Positions 10,501 through 21,070 of a DNA stretch of 64,000 nt are shown here, one piece after another (the first letter of the stretch is position 1; each line of letters begins with the position of its first letter). The stretch is from Linepithema humile. Lineage: Eukaryota > Arthropoda > Insecta > Hymenoptera > Formicidae. The DNA is taken from positions 15,004,001 through 15,068,000 of the forward strand of contig NC_090128.1 of assembly GCF_040581485.1 (NCBI RefSeq), given 5' to 3'. The translations under genes were made by a program, and so were the position numbers. The notes below the pieces were generated by a model, which was not told the DNA's origin, ran no database searches, and saw only the letters and a program-made list of their open reading frames with translations.

Positions 10501-11526
10501 AATTTTAATAATTAAAAATTTATTCGAGAGAAAACTTAGCAATAATTTAAAATTACTTTCTGGATTTCTGTCTTACCTTGATATTCGAACGTTTAGTTAG
10601 GATTATTGGAATGGCAACTATTTTATTTCTCCGTAAGCCTCTTATTTTGGGACCCTTAATTATATCTCCCTTTCCTAAGTCTTTAATGAAAATTATAATA
10701 ATTTTATAAATTGTTAAATACTAGCAACATGTATGATCTTTGTAAATGGTGCCAGTCTTTCTGTCATAGTAATGTGGTTAAAGCGATTATATAGGTATAG
10801 GTGTATAAGTGTAACAGAATTATAATTATAATTAAATCAAAGAACGAATAAAATTAAATTAATAAGGTATAACTTTTAACACTGACTGTAAATTAATGAA
10901 ATAAAACTTTTGGGATTTACTATATTTGATGCGCAAGTATGACGCTAGGTAGTAGGATGGATGTATAATAGCGCGGACCGGCCGCTAACCGTAATCTCTC
11001 TTCGATTAGATATCGACTTAGGAATGTTAAATAGTGACGCACTGCCTCTACGTTATTTTCCTCTTATACCGAACAAAGGAATTAATTCTTTCATTAATAT
11101 ATATATTTCTTACCTTAATTATGAGTGATCGCCAGGCGATGTCAGGTGCTGATCTCGTACACTAACTGCACTTAATACTTTTATTCTTTTAAATTCTTAG
11201 TATGGTAAAAGAAAGTAGATTACTCAATTAAAATTTAAAATGATTACACTTTATTATTATTAATACGTAATGATAATGATATTTAAATAAAGTAGTACAA
11301 TAGTAATTAAAATTAAACACTATCTCTAAGTGAGTATAATAATATGATTGCTGCAAAAATCTGAAGTTACTTTTATTTCTTTCAATGTAATTCTTTTATT
11401 TCTTTCAATGTTACTTTTATTTCTTTCAATGTAATTCGCGGGACTCGAATTAGACTTAATAAGTCTTACCGCAATATATGTCGTCGTCTTTCACAATTCT
11501 TTCGCGTCTACGCGTATATAAGGGAT

Positions 11527-11654
11527 CGTGTATGAGGACACGTCCGACTTTGACGAGAGCTACCTTTCGAGTGAGTACTTTTAAGAGGACCGTGTATGAG
11601 GACACGTCCGACTTCGACGAGAGTAAGTTTTCGAGTGACGCTATAGTGGGGGCC
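11527..11654. repeat. 64-bp tandem duplication next to LTR A TATA box
   Basis: The sequence starting CGTGTATGAGGACACGTCCG appears at 11527 and 11591; the same duplication is at 26718-26845. It lies just downstream of TATATAAG (plus strand, 11515), so it may be promoter-proximal on either strand. Confidence 0.75.
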
Positions 11655-12332
11655 CGCGCAACTGCAAAACTCTCCCGGGCGCGTCTAGTGGTGGGGGTCC
11701 CTTAGGCTAGTCCCCAACTTATGGCATGGCTCATGCATGCGTTACATAGAGGGTGTACTCATACTACCCTTTCAATTAATTACGGCATGATTTATGCATG
11801 CTTTACCTAGAGTGTGCACTCACACTATACTTTTAATTAATTCTTTCTTAGATCATAGAAAGAAGTCGAGACATATATGGGCGACTCCAAGTGTAATTCG
11901 ATTTTCATTCTTTCATTATTCCTTTATAATGTTAATAATTTTAACAATCATATTGTTGCACAATGGTGCAGGTATACTTATAATTAATTATTCCTTATGG
12001 CTTTAAACGATTTTTAACAATGGTTTCGCTTATCGAAAATTATAAAGTCAGTCATAAATGAACTAAATGGTTTTCCTTAATTGTTAATAATAATTTGTTT
12101 ATAAAAATTTTTATAAATAAACAAATTTTTAAAAATCTTAAAATTTTTACATTTTTTTATTTTTTGTAAATTAAACATTTTTTGTAAACAAACTTTAAAA
12201 TTTTCTAATTTTTTGTTTTTACACCTTTGAACATATTTTCATAAACAAATTTTTGAAAAACTTAAAATCTTTAAATTTTTCAAATTTTCAAAAATAAAAC
12301 ATTTTGTAAACAAAAGTTGAATTTTTCTAACT

Positions 12333-12715
12333 TTTCATTTTTTATTCTTTAAACATACTTCCACAACCTTTTTCTAACTTTTCATTTTTCATTCTTTAAA
12401 CATACTTTCACAACCTTTTTCTAACTTTTCATTTTTCATTCTTTAAACATACTTTCACAACCTTTTTCTAACTTTTCATTTTTCATTCTTTAAACATACT
12501 TTCACAACCTTTTTCTAACTTTTCATTTTTCATTCTTTAAACATACTTTCACAACCTTTTTCGACTTTTCATTTTTCATTCTTTAAACATACTTTCACAA
12601 CCTTTTTCTAACTTTTCATTTTTTATTCTTTAAACATACTTTCACAACCTTTTTCTAACTTTTCATTTTTCATTCTTTAAACATACTTTCACAACCTTTG
12701 AAGCAAAAATGTTTT
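12333..12715. repeat. 46-bp tandem array, about 8 units, in LTR A
   Basis: Units contain ACTTTTCATTTTTCATTC and TTTAAACATACTTTCACAACC, nearly identical with single-base changes. No spacers, so not a CRISPR. No counterpart in LTR A copy 2, which lacks this end. Confidence 0.9.
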
Positions 12716-12805
12716 TCTAACTCTTTTTCACCTTAGTTAAAAATTAAAAAAAAAATTTTTTCACATTTTGTGTTTATAAACAAATAAAATTGGCGGGACG
12801 TTACA

Positions 12806-12818
12806 ATTCCCCCCTAAA
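12806..12818 (-). other. Polypurine tract of Gypsy-2
   Basis: On the minus strand AGGGGGGAAT lies directly before the LTR start TGTAACG. This is the expected plus-strand DNA primer of a Ty3/Gypsy element and fixes the element's orientation and 3' LTR boundary. Confidence 0.85.
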
Positions 12819-12848
12819 AATAAAATGTCGGACCATGTTCCGGCATTT

Positions 12849-14882
12849 TTAAACATTACTTAAGTAAGTACGTAACTTAGAGTAGTTTATAGTAGTATCA
12901 TTATCGTTACTTGCATTTTCTTCTTTTTCGGGTGCTGATGCTTCCATTGGATCTCTTTGTGGTTGTAGTTCCTTGCTTTCTGGGTCTGCTTTTTCCTTGG
13001 ATTGCTCTCCGTTTGGTGATCGTGCCAGATGTAGGAGTAAATGTGTGACGGATGACCATACTGCTCCGAGCAGGTGAAGGCTCCATCCGTAGACTGTGTG
13101 TAATGCGTATCCATGGATTATTGTATCGAATACTAACATGATCAATCGAAAGATGAGGATGATTCCCAGCACTCCTGCGCTGATTGATCCGAAATTGGTG
13201 AATCCTTTCCAAATCTTTTTACCAGTGCTTTCTGCTATTCTTTCCAGGGCTTTTTCGTCTAGTAAATTGTTTATATCAAAACTACCTGGTGGAACATATT
13301 GTCCCATTGCTCCTTTTGCCAAAGTATTTAGCATAGATGGTTTTTCTACGGGGAACATGATATGATTGCGGAGTCTATCTAGATCATTGCTGGTATAGAT
13401 TCCGCTCGTTGCTAATGACGTAGGGCTGACGTATTTCCACGTAGGCTTGGTTAATGGCTGAATTATGGGCGGCGGTAGAGTTTCTATCGGCCGCTGGTTT
13501 AAACGGAACCAAGTAGCGTGTATTTTGTACAAGGCTGGTAAAAGTTCGTTGCACTCGCGCACTGTTCCACTTTTCGTTATTATTCTGGATCTTGGGAGCA
13601 TAAACATTGATTTATTGTTATAGTTTATCGGTAATTCGTTATAACAGTGTTCGGTATGTCTTATTTTACACTCTACCGGTACGCACTTGATAAGGTGTAT
13701 TATTTCTCCTGCTGTAACTGCAGTGTAACCCGGGGCTTTCATTATTCTAGAAGCCATTTCGTCGGGTGCGATGCTCGCGAGCGAGAGCGCGTTTTGTAAT
13801 ATCTGTCGCTCGAGGGCACACTTTTGTTCCATTATGTCGCGGTATAGTCTGTTTAACTAAGTTTTTATATGTTTTTCCACGTACACAAATTTGGAATTTA
13901 CATAGGAAAATATGTCAAGATTGTCCACGGATATTCGTGTTTTGGATTTAAACGACTTTCCTTTTTTGGTTTCTAGGATTAATAACTTTGGGTGCTCGGT
14001 ATGATAGAGTTTGTAACCGCACAGCATTTTTTCGTCAGTTTTTGTCAAGGCAAACGTTGTGTCTTCGGTGGTGACAGTATAAATAATTGGTCCTCTGTGG
14101 TCCATTTCGTCTCTTGGTTTGAGGCGTGCTGCGATTCCTTCGTATAATATATCGTATCTGTCGAAATGACAGTTGTCTGAGGGCACGGATGTCCAGAAGG
14201 TTTCTCCTCCTTTAGTGTCCATACATCCTCCGGTTTCGAAATTGCAGTGAGTTCCTGACGGAAGTATGAGTGTATTTGTTGATCGTTTGACTGCTGCTTC
14301 GAAGGTAAGTAAGGTGATCCTGACGGCGGCTTGGACAACTGCGTTATCCCAGGTACCTTGGCCGTCGGTATACTGTGTACCTGTACAACGTCCATCCATT
14401 GTTATGGATCCTGCCATTGTAATACTGTGATGGGAAGTTTGATTTTTTTTAATTCTGTCTATGATCGCGGTTCCAATCTGGATTACACCGGTCTCATGTA
14501 GTCGTTTACATCCGTATTGACCCACTTCTTGTATATAGGCCTTTCTTCCGTTTTGCACTACCGATATGTGAGAATGCATCCCACAGTAATATATAGTTTT
14601 ATCGACGTCAATTCGGCACTGTATCACATCGGTTTTATCAAAGTCTGAGATTTGGAGTAACTGGATGTATGTTTCTTCTTTTATTGGTTCGATGTCGTCT
14701 ACGTTGCATTCTCCTATATCGTTTAATGACAGAGTCGTTATATTTAGTCCTGCTCCGGCACAGTCATATCCGATTAAACCATTAACCGGGATGATCGTAA
14801 TCACAAGAATAAGTGTGAGGGAACCCATCCTTGCTGCTTGAAGTCTTCCTTGCTTCTGGCTGCTCGCACGTTTGCACCACAT
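12849..14882 (-). pseudogene. env: Captured glycoprotein (env) of Gypsy-2, chuvirus-like, broken by one stop
   Basis: Surface glycoprotein in the env position. The 5' part (14882-13857, 341 codons) has a signal peptide (hydrophobic LTLILVITIIPVNG around residue 25), many cysteines, an N-glycosylation site near the start, and the motifs IYYCGMHSHIS and GTQYTDGQGTWDN. A TAG at 13859-13857 stops it; the same frame resumes and runs to 12849, with further cysteines, a transmembrane segment (GVLGIILIFRLIMLVF) and a long charged tail. Total near 675 codons. It shows no F-type fusion-protein hallmark like that of Gypsy-3. Its cysteine and motif pattern resembles glycoproteins of chuviruses, which are known to be captured by insect LTR elements; I judge this from memory of the family, not a search. 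The gene overlaps the end of the integrase frame by 101 nt. Confidence 0.6.
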
Positions 14883-16098
14883 TTATATGTGAAGCACGTT
14901 TTCTTTTACACAACTTGAGTTTATTTTTATGCACAGTTTTGTAACGATTTCCTCCTAAATCTATTTTTATATTATTATTTCTTAATATTTCTACTATAAC
15001 GTAGGGTCCTATATATTGGTCGGGTAACTTATCTTTTAGCGGTTCTTTTAATAAGTAAACATAATCTCCAATCTTAAAATTAACTATATTTAAACCTTTG
15101 TCATAATAATATTTTGATCGTTCCTTAGCGGCTATTAAATTCGTTTTTGCATGTTCCTGTGTTTCCCTTAATTTGTGAAATAAATTCGTAATATATTGTA
15201 TGTAACTTTCGTTACTCATGTCCATAGGTGGTGGATCACTAGTGGGTATACGGGCTACACGTCCGAATACTAATTCATGTGGAGTGAACTTAGTTCCCTC
15301 GTGTACACAGGTATTATATGAAAACGAAGCTAATTTCAGATATTTATCCCAATTGTTTCGGTTCGTGAATTGCTTTAAATATTCCCACAACACGTGGTGA
15401 GATCGTTCAACCGAACCGTTTGACTGAGGACGATAAGCGGAAGTCTTATATTGGGAAATTTTAAATTTCTTCGCAATTAAACGCATAAGGCTGTTTATAA
15501 AGTGTGAGCCTTGATCCGTTAGTACTGCCTTAGGAGACCCATAAATGCAAATAAAATCGTTAGTTAAAGCGTCGGCGACTTGTATCGCAGAGGCTTCTTT
15601 TAATGGTATTGCCACGCAATATTTCGTCAGTAGATCTTGAATAGTTAGTATGTATCTGTTGTTGGAATTTGTGGTGGGCAGAGGGCCCATTATGTCCATT
15701 GAAATTTTATCAAAAGCGCGATCAGGAGTGTCTGTAATTATCATTGGCTGTTTGGTTTTGACTCTCACTAATTTTTTTAATTGACATTCGTGACAATTAT
15801 TTATGAATTGCTCAATATCTTTCTTTAAATACGGCCAATGGTAATTATTTCTTATTCTATTAAAGGTCTTAGTAATGCCTTTATGTCCTCCCACGGCATT
15901 ACTATGATATTCTTTTATAATGTCTTGTCGTTTGTTAACATCTGGTATTCTAATATAATTTTCGCATACATAGATTTTGACAGATAGGCCGGTGAACACC
16001 TTTTGAATATAAGTTTTTACGTCTAACCATTCAATTTCTGCAACGCTACTTTTACATATAGAGATGGCATCTAAACCGAGTTCTACAACTACGTCCAA
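14782..16098 (-). pseudogene. pol: Gypsy-2 pol fragment: integrase
   Basis: Integrase of a Ty3/Gypsy element, 438 codons open. N-terminal HHCC zinc domain (HSNAVGGHKGI ... CHECQLKK, residues 65-110), DDE catalytic core with MDIMGPL (Asp 1), LTDQGSHF (Asp 2) and NGSVERSHH (Glu), then a C-terminal domain with GDYVYLLKE and YIGPYVIVEI. Catalytic residues all look present. It is separated from the RT fragment upstream by stops in 16099-16232. Its 3' end overlaps env. Confidence 0.85.
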
Positions 16099-16232
16099 CA
16101 GAGAATGAATGGCTTCTTTGAATATAATTATGTCGGTTGTTTGGCTCGATTTTTCTTTTATATTAAGTATTATTATTTGTTGCTTAGCTATACTCGTTAC
16201 CCTTGCTCGACCTACACATTGGCTTGATAAAT

Positions 16233-17648
16233 TTATATATCATGGTTTTTATTTAACAAATGGGCGCCTTCATCGCATGGTTCGCCCTTGGAAGTTGCGA
16301 AAATAACCAAATGTTCCTTTCGCATAAGGAAGTTATCGTTCACATATATCAGTTCAGGTTTCTTTAGTTCATATCGCGGGTTTACTTCATCAAAGATTTC
16401 TGATTCACAATTCTCGTTACTGCTGCTGGAAGTCCCAGTCGTCAATTCGTCGTTATTATTTTCATCATTGGATATAATAGAAGGCGCGCTATGTATGGAT
16501 GATGAGTCGTCGTCAGCTTTGTCGGTTGTGTTATCATGAAGTCGGCTTTTTTGCGCTATGATATCATTGTCGGGGTCCATGAAAGGCTCCGTATCTGTTT
16601 GTTGGTCGTTATCTGAGAATTCTGCATCATCCTTTCCTCTGAGAATTGATTGCAGCGTATCTTTTGTTGCGAAAGAATTTTTCTTCGTAGCGTAATCAAA
16701 TATTAATTCGTCGGAATCGCTATCGTTGTTATAAATTAGTATCTTAGGTGACTCTACTGTGACAGGATTTCGAGATAGTGCGTCGGCGTTTACATTAGTT
16801 TTACCGGCCTTATATATTACATCATATTCGTACTCCGTTAGTTTGAGACGCCATCGCAGTAATCTCGAAGTCGGATCTTTTACTGAATGTAGCCAAGTGA
16901 GTGGCTTATGATCGGTTACCAAGAGAAACTTTCTACCATATATATAGGGTCTGAAATAATGTGTACAATAAACGATTGCTAATAATTCCTTTTCTATGGT
17001 AGAATAATTTTTCTCGGCTGGGTTTAATAATCGTGAAGTGTATGCAATAGGTAGGTCCTTTCCGACAGGGCCTTGACTTAATATTCCTCCAATAGCATAA
17101 TCAGAGGCGTCGGTCGTAATAACGAAAGGTTTCGTATAATCCGGGTATTGTAATAATGGTTTAGAGCATAGTAAATCTCTCAAAGTTACAAATGCATTCT
17201 GTTGCTCATCTTGCCATTTAAAAACGTTGTCTTTTTTTAATAAATCAGTCATTGGTTTCGCGATTTTAGAGAAATTTTGAATGAACCGTCTATAGTATCC
17301 GGCTAAACCGAGGAATTGTTTTATGTTTTTAGGATTTCGCGGGATCGGAAATTCTTTCACGGCTCTGATTTTTTCTGGGTTTGGCTTTACACCATTTTCT
17401 CCGATTATGTGACCCAAATAAACTACTTTTTTTCTTAAAAATTCACATTTATCAGGTTGTAATTTCAAGTTTGCTGTTCTTAATCTTTCCGCTAATTTAT
17501 TAAATTTTATTTCATGTTTGCGTAATGAACTAGCGTAAATTACTATATCGTCTAAATATACGAACAATTCATTTCCTTGAAGGCCTGTAAGAATTTGGTC
17601 CATTAGTCTTTGAAATGTAGCTGGAGCGTTTTTTAAGCCGAAAGGCAT
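16233..17648 (-). pseudogene. pol: Gypsy-2 pol fragment: reverse transcriptase C-half and RNase H
   Basis: 471 codons starting at MPFGLKNAPATFQR. The RT active-site motif YLDDIVIYAS is intact near residue 31; the thumb region (VVYLGHIIGENG, FLGLAGYYRRFI) follows, then RNase H (ITTDASDYAIGGILSQ, STIEKELLAIVYC, TDHKPLTWL, NADALSRN). The tail from about residue 310 is an acidic Asp/Ser/Asn-rich tether before the integrase. The first part of RT lies in another phase (17633-19015), showing a frameshift near 17640-17690. Confidence 0.85.
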
Positions 17649-19015
17649 CCTGTTAAACTGATAATATGGTATGGAGTGGAGAATGCCGTTTTTGGTGCAT
17701 CGTTTTCATGCATAGGGATTTGGTGAAACCCGGAAGCGAGATCGAAAATGCTAAAATATTTTGCGCTTCCCAGTTGGTCTAAAATTTCATTTATATTAGG
17801 GAGTGGGTAGGCGTCTCCGATAGTTTTTTCATTCAAAGCGCGGTAATCGATTACCATACGCCATCGTTTATTGCCTTTGGAATCGGGTTTTTTCGGTACT
17901 ACCCATAATGGTGAATTGAAAGGTGAGTTTGAGGGCTGTATTATATTATTCTGCAGTAAGTCTGTGACTTGTTTATTGATCTCTTCTTTATGTAATGGGG
18001 GAAAACGATATTGTTTAATATTGATCGGTTGTTCGTTAGTTGTGTGAATTCTGTGTAAAATTTTATCAGTAAATGTTAATTTGTCGTTGGGTAATTGAAA
18101 TAAATCTGCATGTTTTATTACTAAATTTTTCACGTGTATTTTTTCTTCTTTATTGAAATGGTCAACGCGTAGGTTTTCTTTTATTTGATCGGTTCTGTTA
18201 TTAATTTCATTTTCATTGGTTATTTCTCCTGATAATAATAGAATTTCCCTTTCAGTAAATATGTCAGTTAAATCGAAACAGTCTGATTCTATTTCCGACT
18301 TGTTCGTATTTTCGTGTTGTTTCAACGAAACATTTGCTTGTTTAGTGTGAGAATCGTGAATTTTGGAAGTACTTGGTGTGGGTATGATTTTGTCAGGAGG
18401 ATCGATTGGAATTTGAGATTTTGATTGCGGGGTTTTCTTATTTTTGCGTATCTTATTGATTTTTTTTCGTCCGGAATTCCTTATTTCTGGTCCGGTATCT
18501 GAATTGAGATCGTTGTTATCCTGCAATTCTGGATTTGATGACTCGTCGCTTTCCGTTGAGCTGGTTTCGGATGAGTCTCGTATGTCTATTAATTTCACCG
18601 TCGGGATGGTGAGGGCCACATCATCGTTGTTTGTATTTGTTGCATACAAGTAGGCACGTCCATTACGGTTGTGCACATAAGCATTTCCTACGAAAATTCC
18701 ATTACGTGAGAGAAGGGAGGGCACATATCCGGATTTTACTTCCGGGTTTGCAACCTTTACATAAAATGTGGCGCGTGATCTAGCGGGGATAATTATTTTA
18801 TTTGGTTCAGCAAAGGAGATCTCTATGCCGGCCCATATAATACATTTTTTTTCGAAGTCGATTCTAGATGCTTTTTGTAAGAAATCATGGCCTAATATGC
18901 CATCTTGCGTGATCGGAAAATCATTGCTTACTACATGAAACGTGACGGGATTTTCAAATATTATTAATTCAATTGTTCCTATGGTGGTTACTTTAGATTC
19001 CGTTATACCTCTCAA
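17633..19015 (-). pseudogene. pol: Gypsy-2 pol fragment: protease end, linker, RT N-half
   Basis: 460 codons. Begins with the distal half of the aspartic protease (ILGHDFLQKA), followed by a Ser/Asp/Asn-rich low-complexity linker (about residues 150-240), then the RT start: FPPLHKEEINKQV, NSPFNSPLWVVPKK, WRMVIDYRALNEKT, FSIFDLASGFHQIP. The frame goes wrong just after FSTPYH. It overlaps the neighbouring fragments by a few bases on both sides, the pattern left by single-base indels. Confidence 0.8.
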
Positions 19016-19197
19016 CTGTGTTTGATGATTATAATCAATGGGAAAACCTGGGAGTATATTTTTTTTTTTATAACGTTTAGTCGCGCCCCGGTATCTATCA
19101 TGAAATTAGTTGTATCCCGTAATCCATTTACTTCTAAGTTAATATTAGGTTCTTGTACAATCGTGTTTGGATGTAATACTGATATTTGATTTTTCAT
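19012..19197 (-). pseudogene. pol: Gypsy-2 pol fragment: protease active site
   Basis: 61 codons with the aspartic protease catalytic motif MIDTGARLNVI. The frame is lost at a run of T residues (plus strand, about 19058-19070), where replication slippage is likely. It starts four bases inside the end of gag, so the gag/pol junction here may originally have used a frameshift. Confidence 0.7.
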
Positions 19198-20210
19198 GTC
19201 TTCGGGTTGTTGATTGTATTTATTGGGCGCATTCGATTTGAAGGATCCGCCCGAGTTGCGTCCATTTTCCTCGAGAGATCTATTCCGTTTCTCTGCTGTT
19301 TGAAATTTTCAAGACGTTGTTTCGTCCAGCAGGTGTCAATTAAATGTCCAGGTTTTTTACAATAATCGCATTTCTTTTCGTATGTTTGGTTTCTTTGTGT
19401 CTTATATTCTTCCTGACCATGGTTTAGCTGTCTAGGCGCACGGTAATTGTTCTGTAGTGGATTAAATAATTTAGGTGCGGGATAGCTATTCGATTGTTGG
19501 TTAAATTGCCTGGGTGCGGAAAATTTGTTGGGCGTTTCCGTTGATCTTTTTTCGAACATTGTTCTGTTATTATATGCGGATCTGTTGAATCTTGATCTAT
19601 CGAGTTCTATGCGGCTCGAAATTTCTTGCGCCTCTCTATAGGCTACATTTGGATTTTCTCGGGCGTTCAATGAAAATTGTAGTCGATACTCGGAAGGCAA
19701 TCCTTCACAGAACGAAGTTGCGATGAACTTGTCTGTTTCTTCGGCGAGGTCTCTGTCGCGATTCGCATATTTACGTCTTTCTCCCTCGATGATATTTGAC
19801 CTCAAGTCTTTTACTCTTCTGATGTATTCCATGATGTGTTCATTGGGCTTCAAATAGATGTTGCTCAGTTCTCTTCGATATTGGTCTAGAGTTTTCCTAG
19901 AGCCAAAAGCTACAGTTAATAAATCAATTAATTGTTCCACGTTGCAACAGGGTTCGTCTTCCACTGCCACTAACGCTCTTCCTTTTAGTTTATTGCATAG
20001 TAATTGGACTAAATTTCTTTCCGATGACGGGGGAATAATTTCTTTTGCTCTGTTGCAAGCTCTTGCAAATTGTGAAACTGTCATATTATATCCATCATAT
20101 ATTGAGACGGTTTCTAACGCTTCTCTAAATGTTACTCGCGGTGTTTGTATTTCGTCTGGAAATACAGGCATTGGTTCTGGCGTATTACAATGATATCTAT
20201 TAGGTTTCAA
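19194..20210 (-). pseudogene. gag: Gypsy-2 gag, capsid and nucleocapsid part
   Basis: 338 codons. Capsid-like domain from about residue 28 (YDGYNMTVSQFARAC, EIIPPSSERNLVQLL, DQYRRELSNIYLKPNEHI), very similar in motif order to Gypsy-1 gag (8919-10041). An Asn/Arg/Tyr/Gln-rich stretch (215-275) leads to one CCHC knuckle (CDYCKKPGHLIDTCW). It is out of phase with the upstream coiled-coil part (20200-20583), whereas in Gypsy-1 both lie in one frame; so a frameshift near 20205 broke this gag. Confidence 0.85.
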
Positions 20211-20583
20211 TAAATTGTGGATTGTATTCAGGATATTGTTGTCGGGTTTTTAATTCTTGGAGATTTCGTTTTAAACTATTGATTTCATCCATTAAGGCAT
20301 CTTGCGTTTGTTCTCTGTTAGGTTCTATGAGTTGTCGCCTCGCAAATTCTTCTTCTCGTTTTTCCAACATTTCTCGTCTTTCCTCCATTTCTCGCTCCTT
20401 TCTTCGTTTTTCTTCATTAAAAGCTTCTTTTTCTTTTGTTAATCTATTTCCTTGCTCCGTAATATGCCCTTTCAGAAAATCTAAGTCGGCTTTATTCATG
20501 TTTTCTAAGGATTGATTTGTAGCTTTGCTACTGCTGCGCGTTTCCATCTTATCCTTTTTATCCATGGCTACCTTTTGCTTCAA
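20200..20583 (-). pseudogene. gag: Gypsy-2 gag, N-terminal coiled coil
   Basis: 127 codons, strongly charged, with a long predicted coiled coil (residues 40-115; repeated EEKRRKEREMEERRE-type segments). It matches the position and style of the coiled coil that starts Gypsy-1 gag. The second Met (residue 7) or the first could be the start. Confidence 0.8.
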
Positions 20584-20927
20584 TCAAGTGGGATGTATTT
20601 GTGCGTCACCTTCGCAATCTTGATAACTGCCACTTATCAGAGTGGAGTGGGATTCCGCGTTACTTCCACACTTTAATATTTTATTTTATAGAGGCCTCGG
20701 GCTCAATTATTTCTTCGTAATTTTATTATAACTTCTGACCGTCCTTCTGACGATTCTAAGGATGAGTGTTTTCCACCTTTCACATAATTCTATTATTTTC
20801 TCTTTTCCTTTTCCTCCTTTTTTTTTCTGTAGCAACACTGCATAGATTCTCAAGGCTTCTTCAAGGCGTCTGATCGTTTTATAACGATACAAAGGTGAGC
20901 GAATCCCACCGCTGTCACCAGTTTTTT
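20584..20927 (-). other. Gypsy-2 leader with primer site
   Basis: Between LTR-like unit C and gag. The primer site TGGTGACAGCGGTGGGAT lies at 20920-20903 (minus), seven to eight bases after the unit's end. The leader shares the phrase GGGCCCGAGGCCTCTATAA-like (about 20692-20712) with the U3 of LTRs b and c. A 78-codon open frame (20943-20707) reads through the primer site and is probably chance. Confidence 0.6.
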
Positions 20928-21070
20928 TGTTATCTGGTGACACTTTTGCGGTGGGTATTTATTAATTTCTTTTCTTTGTTACGTTCTGTTTAGGTTCCGC
21001 GGTTTATTGAACTGGGAGTATGGAAAATGGAGGAGAAAAATTAATTGAAGGGGGAACAGACCGCTCTATG

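Larger units (their letters stand above)
10042..12805 (-). repeat. LTR A copy 1 (3' LTR of Gypsy-2, 2.76 kb)
   Basis: On the minus strand it starts TGTAACGTCCCG right after the polypurine tract and ends ...CACGTGACA at 10042. Closely similar to 25022-27208 up to about 12020; the first 0.8 kb (12020-12805) has no partner in copy 2. It contains a second, internal primer-site-like TGGTGACAGCGG (10145-10156, minus), an AT-rich variable repeat (10388-10500), a 64-bp duplication (11527-11654), TATATA at 11515, and a 46-bp tandem array (12333-12715). Two short plus-strand frames conserved in both copies (11478-11705 and 11794-12006) may be chance; I see no family in them. Confidence 0.75.

Noticed and set aside
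11478..12006. Two short plus-strand frames in LTR A as genes
   Set aside because: Conserved in copy 2, but the whole LTR is equally conserved there, so conservation is no evidence; the first consists largely of the 64-bp duplication.
12333..12715. CRISPR-like array of 46-bp repeats
   Set aside because: Units are contiguous with no unique spacers, and the setting is a eukaryotic LTR.
20707..20943. 78-codon frame through the Gypsy-2 primer site
   Set aside because: A primer site must keep its sequence for the tRNA; the frame is short and its counterpart near 25000 diverges in phase.
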